A stretch of 6,383 nt of DNA from CAUZEO01 sp963578625 (GTDB lineage: Bacteria; Verrucomicrobiota; Kiritimatiellia; SLOV01): the NCBI GenBank assembly GCA_963578625.1, contig CAUZEO010000309.1, positions 1-6,383 of the forward strand, in the 5' to 3' direction. The first letter of the stretch is position 1. Each line of letters begins with the position of its first letter. The notes below the pieces were generated by a model. It was not told the DNA's origin and ran no database searches. It saw nothing but the letters and a program-made list of their open reading frames with translations. Below, piece by piece: positions 1 through 5,286 of this stretch. Made by a program: the position numbers and the translations under genes.

Positions 1-1640
1 GATTGTATCGAATGGAACAGGGATCGCCGCCCGTCGCCCTGACGTCCGGGACCGGCCGGCGGTATGCGGACGGGATGTTGGACGTCTCTCGCAACCAGAT
101 CCTTTGTGTGGTTGAGGAAGATCGTACGGACTCAACCGAGCCTGAGAATTTCATTGGAGTCGTCGGCTCCGAACACGAAGAAGAGCCGCGCACCCTGATT
201 TCCGGGAACGACTTCTATTCCAATCCTACCCTCAGTAAGGATGGCTCCCGGTTGGCCTACCTGACGTGGAATCATCCCTACATGCCTTGGGACGGCACAG
301 AACTCCGGGTGGCCGGGTTGGATCCAAGCGGTGCGATTCAATCCGACCAGTGTATTGCCGGCGGGAAGGAAGAGTCCGTGTTTCAGCCACGGTGGTCATC
401 CGATGGAAGTCTCTATTTTATATCCGACCGGACCGGCTGGTGGAACCTGTACCGCTGGGATGGCGACACCGTCGAGCCGGTTTTCGAGGGCGAGGCCGAA
501 CTGGGCCGCGCGCAGTGGGTGTTCGGGATGTCTACCTACGATCTGCTCGACGATTCCCGGGTAGTCGCTTCCTTGAACGACCGAGGTGTCTGGCGTTTGT
601 GTCTATTGGAGCGCGGCTCGATATCGGAAACCAGGATTCAGGTTCCGGACACCGAAATCCATGCCGTTCATGCGATTCCTGACGGGTTCGTTTACTGCGG
701 CGCTTCGCCCCGTGAAGCAGAAGCGGTCATTGGATATCGGCTGGAGGAGCAACGACGGTACGTGATCCGAAAAAGCGTCCGCCTCAGCCTCGACAGCGAC
801 GAAGTCTCTTTTCCCCGGCATATCACATTTCCCACCCAGGGAGAAGACGGTGCACACGCGTTTTACTACCCTCCAACGCATCCGCAAGTGATTGCCGTCG
901 CGGACCAGCGTCCGCCCCTCATCGTCAAGGGTCATGGCGGACCGACGTCCGCTGCGTCGACCGCTTTGGATTTGCGCACCCAATTCTGGACGAGCCGCGG
1001 ATTCGCGGTGCTGGACGTTAACTACCGTGGTAGCACCGGGTTCGGCCGGTCGTACCGGAATCAACTGCGAGGAAACTGGGGTATCGCGGACGTGCAAGAC
1101 TGCATTGCGGGCGCAAGACACCTCGTTGAGCAAGGGGTCGCGGACCCGGAACGACTGATTATTACCGGGCGAAGCGCGGGAGGATACACAACTCTCGCCG
1201 CCCTTACTTTCCACGATGTGTTTCGCGCCGGAACAAGCTACTACGGGATCAGCGATCTCGAAGCGTTGGCCCGGGATACTCATAAATTTGAATCGCGATA
1301 CCTGGATCGGCTGGTCGGAGCTTATCCCGAAGAGTTAGAAACCTATCGCGAACGGTCACCTATTCACTACGCCGAAAAGCTCGCCTGCCCGGTGGCCTTT
1401 TTCCAGGGACTTCAAGACAAGGTCGTGCCGCCGAGCCAGGCCGAAGCGATGGTCGAAGCATTACGGGAAAAAGGCATCCCGGTGGCTTATGTCACCTTCC
1501 CGGAAGAAGGACACGGATTTCGAGATGCCAATGCAATCCGCCGGGCCATCGATGGAGAGCTTTACTTTTACTGCCAGGTATTCGGTATCGAAAGGGAAGA
1601 TTTGGATGAACCGATCACTATCAGTAATTTGAAAAAGTGA
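1..1640 (+). CDS. S9 family serine peptidase (prolyl oligopeptidase type), 5'-truncated by window edge
   Basis: Cleaves short peptides or acylated/dipeptidyl N-termini, as S9 enzymes do; the exact substrate cannot be read from sequence. Seen, numbering from the TTG at position 3 (545 residues): beta-propeller-like repeats around residues 70-200 (SKDGSRLAYLTW, WSSDGSLYFISDRTGWWNLY), then an alpha/beta-hydrolase domain from about 285 to 530. The catalytic triad is readable: nucleophile Ser391 in GRSAGGY, Asp472 in QGLQDKVVPP, His504 in EEGHGF. The oxyanion-side HGGPT is at 311-315 and NYRGSTGFG at 340-348. The frame is open to the window edge and the visible start falls within propeller sequence, so TTG at 3 is not the real start. 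Relatives run to roughly 600-650 residues, so about 100 N-terminal residues are probably missing, and any signal peptide cannot be judged. The stop is TGA at 1638-1640. No strong terminator follows. Family is certain; subfamily (acylaminoacyl- versus dipeptidyl-peptidase) is open. Confidence 0.93.
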   Translation, partial: LYRMEQGSPPVALTSGTGRRYADGMLDVSRNQILCVVEEDRTDSTEPENFIGVVGSEHEEEPRTLISGNDFYSNPTLSKDGSRLAYLTWNHPYMPWDGTELRVAGLDPSGAIQSDQCIAGGKEESVFQPRWSSDGSLYFISDRTGWWNLYRWDGDTVEPVFEGEAELGRAQWVFGMSTYDLLDDSRVVASLNDRGVWRLCLLERGSISETRIQVPDTEIHAVHAIPDGFVYCGASPREAEAVIGYRLEEQRRYVIRKSVRLSLDSDEVSFPRHITFPTQGEDGAHAFYYPPTHPQVIAVADQRPPLIVKGHGGPTSAASTALDLRTQFWTSRGFAVLDVNYRGSTGFGRSYRNQLRGNWGIADVQDCIAGARHLVEQGVADPERLIITGRSAGGYTTLAALTFHDVFRAGTSYYGISDLEALARDTHKFESRYLDRLVGAYPEELETYRERSPIHYAEKLACPVAFFQGLQDKVVPPSQAEAMVEALREKGIPVAYVTFPEEGHGFRDANAIRRAIDGELYFYCQVFGIEREDLDEPITISNLKK

Positions 1641-1683
1641 TTCGAGCTTTGATGGGTATTTAGTGTGGCCTCCGATCGCGGTT

Positions 1684-1693
1684 TTCGGTGTTC
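1684..1693 (-). repeat. Isolated inverted copy of the heptamer repeat sequence
   Basis: TTCGGTGTTC here is the exact reverse complement of GAACACCGAA, a 10-base stretch of the tandem array that begins about 100 bp downstream. With the flanking bases, GTTTTCGGTGTTC also nearly mirrors the right end of the array (GAACACCGAAAC, 1899-1910). It may be a remnant of an inverted array or a pairing partner for the array in a read-through transcript. A 10-base match could also be chance. Confidence 0.5.
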
Positions 1694-1716
1694 AGGGCCG
1701 GCGTTTTTAGAGGTGA

Positions 1717-1731
1717 CTGAGTTGTACTCAG
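1717..1731. promoter_or_regulatory. Perfect inverted repeat, possible operator
   Basis: CTGAGT-TGT-ACTCAG is a perfect 6-bp-arm inverted repeat with a 3-base centre. It sits about 28 bp upstream of the candidate -35 box of gloA, where an activator or repressor dimer could bind. As RNA it would be a very small hairpin without a U-tract, so it is not a terminator. No regulator is recognised from the motif, and function is inferred only from symmetry and position. Confidence 0.35.
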
Positions 1732-1759
1732 AAACAAGGGTTCAGGTTGATTTTAAAAG

Positions 1760-1787
1760 TTGCGATAGTTCGGGCGTCAATTATATT
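1760..1787 (+). promoter_or_regulatory. Candidate sigma70-type promoter for gloA
   Basis: A -35-like TTGCGA (1760-1765, 4 of 6 matches to TTGACA) and a -10-like TATATT (1782-1787, 5 of 6 matches to TATAAT) are separated by 16 bp, in the most AT-rich part of the gap. A start site would fall near 1794, inside the first unit of the tandem array. The array would then make up most of an approximately 145-nucleotide gloA leader. This is assigned by eye from consensus only, and the organism's sigma preferences are unknown. Confidence 0.45.
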
Positions 1788-1790
1788 TTC

Positions 1791-1908
1791 ACCGAACACC
1801 GAACACCGAACACCGAACACCGAACACCGAACACCGAACACCGAACACCGAACACCGAACACCGAACACCGAACACCGAACACCGAACACCGAACACCGA
1901 ACACCGAA
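1791..1908. repeat. Heptanucleotide tandem array, (ACCGAAC) x 16.9
   Basis: Sixteen perfect copies of ACCGAAC run from 1791 to 1902, followed by a last partial unit ACCGAA (1903-1908) where the next base is A instead of C. No internal substitution or indel is visible. The top strand has no T for the whole length. Because 7 is not a multiple of 3, all three forward frames read a permutation of the same heptapeptide (TEHRTPN) with no stop, and the reverse strand is likewise open. The array starts 4 bases after the candidate -10 box and ends 20 bases before the gloA Shine-Dalgarno. Perfect homogeneity suggests recent slippage expansion. Unlike a CRISPR, it has no spacers. Confidence 0.99.
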
Positions 1909-1927
1909 ACTCGAATAAAGCGACAAC

Positions 1928-1935
1928 GGGAGGGG
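1928..1935 (+). promoter_or_regulatory. Ribosome binding site of gloA
   Basis: GGGAGGGG contains GGAGG (1929-1933), placed 4 bases before the ATG at 1938. It decides the gloA start: the reading frame is open back to a GTG at 1665 through the repeat array, but this strong site and the match of the protein to known glyoxalase N-termini place the start here. Confidence 0.85.
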
Positions 1936-1937
1936 AA

Positions 1938-2324
1938 ATGCGACTACTTCACACCATGGTTCGGGTTGGCGATTTGGATCGCTCGATACAGTTTTATACC
2001 GAAACGCTGGGCATGCAACTTTTACGCAGGAAGGATTATCCTGATGGAAAGTTTACGCTCGCATTTCTCGGGTACGGATCCGAATCGGATAATTGCGTCC
2101 TCGAACTGACCCACAACTGGGAGACGGATTCCTACGACATTGGCAATGGTTACGGCCACATTGCTATCGAGGTCGAAGATGTATACGCCGCATGCAAGAA
2201 AATCAAAGATTGCGGCGGAAACGTCACCCGCGAACCCGGGCCCATGAAACACGGGAATACAGTTCTGGCTTTCGTCGACGATCCGGACGGATACAAAATC
2301 GAGTTGCTCGGCCCGAAGAATTAA
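1938..2324 (+). CDS. gloA: Glyoxalase I (lactoylglutathione lyase)
   Basis: Isomerises the hemithioacetal of methylglyoxal and glutathione to S-lactoylglutathione, the first step of cytosolic methylglyoxal detoxification; glyoxalase II normally follows. The 128-residue protein is a single vicinal-oxygen-chelate unit made of two beta-alpha-beta-beta-beta modules, and aligns without gaps through its core with E. coli GloA (135 residues), beginning MRLLHTM and including AFVDDPDGYKIELL near the end. All four metal ligands of the E. coli enzyme are present at the same positions: His5, Glu56, His74 and Glu122. The short form without extra loops is the class activated by nickel or cobalt rather than zinc (family knowledge). 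Active sites form at the dimer interface. The start is set by the GGAGG ahead of it. Its leader is occupied by the heptamer array. Its TAA overlaps the stop of the opposing GTPase gene in a shared TTAA. The glutathione dependence implies a thiol cofactor of that type, but this is not proven here. Confidence 0.97.
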   Translation: MRLLHTMVRVGDLDRSIQFYTETLGMQLLRRKDYPDGKFTLAFLGYGSESDNCVLELTHNWETDSYDIGNGYGHIAIEVEDVYAACKKIKDCGGNVTREPGPMKHGNTVLAFVDDPDGYKIELLGPKN

Positions 2325-3718
2325 GAACCGCCCGCAGCAGTATCGTCGGTGAATTGATCCCGAATTAGTTCGATCATGTCTTCCGTCGCCTCTCCGATTT
2401 TCCGTTTTTTTCGGATTTTGGAGAAGCAGACCTCGAGGCGCCGCAACCGGTCCGCCGCAAGGGCCGAAATCTCTGAGTGCGCCGCCTCGTCAATGGACAT
2501 GTCGTCCCGTTGTGCGTGAGTGCGTCGCGAGACCACGGCGTGGTGGAGGCGGGCGCGTCCGAAGACTACGTGAGGAAAGTTCGGATGTTCCACCGGCTCT
2601 GCGACAATGCGGCGGCCGGCAATCGGCTGATTCAGGATTTTGACTTTTGACAGCGAACGCTGTGCGGCGAAACTTGCCGCAACGCCCGTGGCGGAACCGA
2701 TCACTGTTCCAAGGAGAAAGGAGGTTCCCCCCGCTGCGATGTCCACCATTCCGCCAATGGCTCCGCCGCCTACTGCGCCCAATCCGGTCAGTTGGATCCG
2801 GCTGAGCCCGAATATCTTCCAGGTCTCTGACGAGAAAAGATCATGATCCAAAAGGGGGAGTTCCGTCTCGATTCGGTGTGCGGACTTCTGCTCGTACACT
2901 TCCTCTACCCGGTCTCTCGCTTTCCGCTCCATGCGCGACAATCGCTCTTTGAATTTTTTCAGGAGATTTTCTTTTGCGCGCGACTCGGACTCAAAGCGGG
3001 CGTGGGGCTCTTCGATCCGAAGTGTCAGCATATCCACAAGGCTGTCCGCGACATACCGGGCCGACTGCTCCGCCTTGCGGCTGCGATCATTTTTCAGCGC
3101 CTCTACCGCCCTGGCAAGCGGGGCACGCCAGGACTCCTGCAACTCGCCGAACGCCGAAAGCAGATCCAGCCGTTTTTGAAAATCGGAATGTACTGCATCG
3201 AACACGCGCACCACGCTGAAGTATTGGCCCAGAGCGGCTCGCCAAGACTCTACGAACTCCGCGGAGCCGATGGGATTGATCAACCCCATGCTGGGCCGCC
3301 CGGTCCATCGCAGAATTTTCATTTCCGCTTCGTACTCCGGTCCGTAGGGAACCGATCCATCGACTACGTAGAGGACCCCCGCCCCGTCGAGAAGCGGCTG
3401 CAGGAGCCGGCACTCATCTGGGAAATCGTCCAGTGGGCGGTGTTCAGATACGAACTGCCCTACAATATCGGGGTGCTCCGCGGCGTTGGTTTCCCTCTCC
3501 GTCATCCATGCCAGGGCTTTCCTGGCGCGCTGGAAACCGGGCGTATCCGTCAAAACGTACAAGACTTCACCGTCGACTCGCATGGGGTACTCGCGGCAAT
3601 CGATCGTGGTGCCCGGCTCGGATCCGATCATCACGGAGTCATCGTAGGCGAGGGTTGCGACAATGCTGGACTTTCCCTTGTTGGGGTGTCCCACGACGGC
3701 AAAAACGGGAACGCTCAT
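2321..3718 (-). CDS. GTPase with C-terminal DUF3482 domain
   Basis: 465-residue P-loop GTPase of the TRAFAC Era-like type; cellular role unknown. Seen: Walker A/G1 GHPNKGKSS at 10-18, G2 GTT at 36-38, G3 DTPGF at 58-62. Where G4 (NKxD) is expected, after the strand GLINPIG (145-151), only NPIG is found, so guanine specificity is degenerate or supplied otherwise. A charged, probably coiled-coil helix spans about 243-277. A glycine-rich hydrophobic stretch at 310-352 (LTGLGAVGGGAIGG and beyond) looks like a membrane-inserting hairpin. The tail is basic and helical. Start chosen at ATG 3716-3718 because it directly precedes the first GTPase strand (MSVPVFAVVGHPNKGKSS) and overlaps the upstream stop as ATGA; an AAGGA lies about 13 bases ahead. 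A start at 3784 would add 22 arginine-rich residues without any fold. Gene order with the DUF2868 membrane protein matches a recurrent pair known from proteobacteria. The domain name comes from recall of this pair and architecture; the GTPase core is certain. Confidence 0.88.
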   Translation of the reverse strand: MSVPVFAVVGHPNKGKSSIVATLAYDDSVMIGSEPGTTIDCREYPMRVDGEVLYVLTDTPGFQRARKALAWMTERETNAAEHPDIVGQFVSEHRPLDDFPDECRLLQPLLDGAGVLYVVDGSVPYGPEYEAEMKILRWTGRPSMGLINPIGSAEFVESWRAALGQYFSVVRVFDAVHSDFQKRLDLLSAFGELQESWRAPLARAVEALKNDRSRKAEQSARYVADSLVDMLTLRIEEPHARFESESRAKENLLKKFKERLSRMERKARDRVEEVYEQKSAHRIETELPLLDHDLFSSETWKIFGLSRIQLTGLGAVGGGAIGGMVDIAAGGTSFLLGTVIGSATGVAASFAAQRSLSKVKILNQPIAGRRIVAEPVEHPNFPHVVFGRARLHHAVVSRRTHAQRDDMSIDEAAHSEISALAADRLRRLEVCFSKIRKKRKIGEATEDMIELIRDQFTDDTAAGGS

Positions 3719-5238
3719 GGTTCGGGTTCGATCCTTTTCACGACCAGCCGGGGATCGCCGATCTGCTGGACGCGGTGTTGCCATTGGCTCAGATTGTTCG
3801 GCGAAGGGGGCGCAATGTCCTTCCCGCTTCTGCCCAGCGGCAGGATGACGATTGTGCGGCCATCAGCCAGTCGGCTGCTCAGCGAGCTAAGAAAATCCAT
3901 GCACTCTGCAACAGGCGGTTCCCAGGCACTGCACACAAAGAAAATCGCGGATCCTTCCTCTGCTGTCGCAATGGATTCAATGGTCTGTTCATCTTCTTGA
4001 ATGGACGCGCTGCCGCCGGCGGAAAAAACGTTGCCGGAAGTGAAACCAAGATGGGCGAGGGCCCAATCGTGAAACCTGTCCGCACCTTGCCCCGCTTCGG
4101 CCCACCGGATAAACATGTGGCGTTGACCGGAAGCGAGAACTGGATCGGGGAATTCGCAATCTTCATTCGAAACGCCGGGACGACTGCCCACCGAGTCGTC
4201 TGCCCTTGTCCGAACCATGGATCGGTTCAAACGATCGAAGACGTCGGACACACCGGGCGCATGAAGGATGCCGTAATGCAATGCCGCCTGGTAACGCCAG
4301 CGTGCGACGCCGTAGGACAGCAACCGCGGTAGCAGGCCATAGAACACCATGCAGGCGACCAGAAAAGGCCACCACTCACCGAGTAATTCAGGATCCGCGT
4401 CTCGCGCCGGGTTCTCGGGCCCTGGCGGGCCGAATTCCATCCTGAAATGGCGTGAATGGCGGACGAGATGGAGAGAAGGTACCGCATGGGGTACGAGAGG
4501 AGCCCAGGGCGAGGACATCACGGTGGTTAGTTGATGGATGCCTTCTGCATCCGCTTCCAGCGTAGTGCTCCATCCGAATGCGAGATCGGAAAATACGATG
4601 AGGTACAGACATCCGGCCAAGGCTCCCGCATAGAAGGCCGCCGCAAACGATTGCGCGCTGAAAATGATTCCCCACTTTTCAACCCGTCCGAAGACGACAT
4701 GGTGATAGCGCCCGCGGCTCAGCAGGTCGGCTGCATCCGAACGGACGGAGGCCGGCAGCCACTTGAACAAAAGCGTACGCAGGTTTCCAGGGCTGATCGA
4801 CCGCAGTAGATCCTGCAACCCCTCGGCACCGGGAATTTTTTGCAAGAGGTCGGGGGGAAGCATGGTGAAGACCAATCCTGCCAGGAGTAAAAACTGGGCA
4901 CCCAGAAATATGGCAAGTACGTCAACCACATTGACCGGGTCGGAGCCATCGTAGGACAGCACGGTGCGGGCAGCCAGCCAGCCGGCGACGATTCCGGCTA
5001 CTATGAGGAGGACCACGGAGATCCTTTGGAATTTCGAACAACGGGCACCGAGGGACGGATCTCCCAGGTCCGCCACATGCATGAGCCAGGATTCGAGCTG
5101 GCGAGAGGGGGATTTCTTCAAATGAGCGCACGATTGTCCAATGCGGTAATCCCGATCCCTCAAATCAGACAATGGGCGGCTCTCGTCCTGCCGTAGTTGC
5201 CCGGCCAGATCGATTAACACGGTGAGCTTCGATGGCAT
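3715..5238 (-). CDS. DUF2868-type multi-pass membrane protein, partner of the GTPase
   Basis: 507-residue integral membrane protein of unknown function. Seen: an N-terminal cytosolic segment with RDRDYRIG at 27-34, typical of the family; hydrophobic helices at about 73-95, 104-128, 190-222 and 289-312; a soluble loop between the third and fourth; and a C-terminal soluble region of about 195 residues. The latter holds strand-helix-strand elements (IFFVCSAWEPP at 432-442, TIVILPLG at 462-469) resembling a Rossmann-like fold (inference). The start is ATG at 5236-5238. A TTG at 5274 would add 12 residues and lacks a ribosome binding site; the ATG has only a distant GCGAGG, so the start is moderately certain. 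It ends in the ATGA that begins the GTPase gene, implying coupled translation and possibly a complex. It lies 48 bp after the macroglobulin stop and may share its transcript. The domain assignment rests on the N-terminal motif, topology and neighbour, not on a database search. Confidence 0.78.
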   Translation of the reverse strand: MPSKLTVLIDLAGQLRQDESRPLSDLRDRDYRIGQSCAHLKKSPSRQLESWLMHVADLGDPSLGARCSKFQRISVVLLIVAGIVAGWLAARTVLSYDGSDPVNVVDVLAIFLGAQFLLLAGLVFTMLPPDLLQKIPGAEGLQDLLRSISPGNLRTLLFKWLPASVRSDAADLLSRGRYHHVVFGRVEKWGIIFSAQSFAAAFYAGALAGCLYLIVFSDLAFGWSTTLEADAEGIHQLTTVMSSPWAPLVPHAVPSLHLVRHSRHFRMEFGPPGPENPARDADPELLGEWWPFLVACMVFYGLLPRLLSYGVARWRYQAALHYGILHAPGVSDVFDRLNRSMVRTRADDSVGSRPGVSNEDCEFPDPVLASGQRHMFIRWAEAGQGADRFHDWALAHLGFTSGNVFSAGGSASIQEDEQTIESIATAEEGSAIFFVCSAWEPPVAECMDFLSSLSSRLADGRTIVILPLGRSGKDIAPPSPNNLSQWQHRVQQIGDPRLVVKRIEPEP

Positions 5239-5286
5239 GGGTATGTTGGTAAGCTGGACGCCTCGCAGTGTCAAACAGTCAGTGGA

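Larger units (their letters stand above)
1641..1790. other. Intergenic region upstream of the heptamer array
   Basis: This stretch of 150 bases between the peptidase stop and the repeat array has no credible gene. It holds one inverted copy of the downstream repeat sequence (1684-1693), a perfect short inverted repeat (1717-1731) and a candidate promoter (1760-1787), listed separately. I looked for a rho-independent terminator for the peptidase. There is a GCCGGC followed by GTTTTT near 1697-1708, but the GC part is a bare palindrome without a loop, so I do not call it a terminator. Confidence 0.6.

Noticed and set aside
603..1283. 226-residue leftward open frame inside the peptidase gene
   Set aside because: It is antisense to a region with an intact catalytic triad in the other strand and shows no family features.
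1670..1710. Rho-independent terminator after the peptidase gene
   Set aside because: The best stem (CCGA with TCGG) is only 4 bp. The GCCGGC before GTTTTT is a loopless palindrome, so no convincing hairpin plus U-tract exists.
1690..1746. Direct repeat GTTCAGG at 1690-1696 and 1740-1746
   Set aside because: Only 7 bases, 50 bp apart; this is expected by chance in such a region and has no supporting symmetry.
1791..1908. Could the tandem array be a CRISPR or an origin iteron cluster?
   Set aside because: The 7-bp units are directly abutting with no spacers, no cas genes are present, and there is no replication initiator gene or AT-rich unwinding region beside it.
1665..1937. Extended GloA starting at GTG 1665
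   Set aside because: The extension is mostly repeat-encoded and has no good ribosome binding site. The GGAGG before ATG 1938 and the exact match to known GloA N-termini favour the short form.
3719..3784. Longer start for the GTPase, adding 22 residues
   Set aside because: The extra residues are Arg/Pro-rich and lie wholly inside the upstream gene. The ATGA overlap and the position of the first beta strand support the start at 3718.
2843..4000. 385-residue rightward open frame opposite the GTPase and membrane-protein genes
   Set aside because: It lies antisense across two well-supported genes, has no recognisable motif and a low-complexity, Arg/Ser/His-rich mixed composition typical of GC-driven shadow frames.
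3433..4332. 299-residue rightward open frame
   Set aside because: It is also antisense to the membrane protein and GTPase genes, is very rich in Arg and Pro, and shows no domain.
5239..5274. TTG start for the membrane protein at 5274
   Set aside because: No Shine-Dalgarno precedes it and the added residues show no conserved pattern, although the ATG at 5238 also lacks a strong site, so this remains somewhat open.
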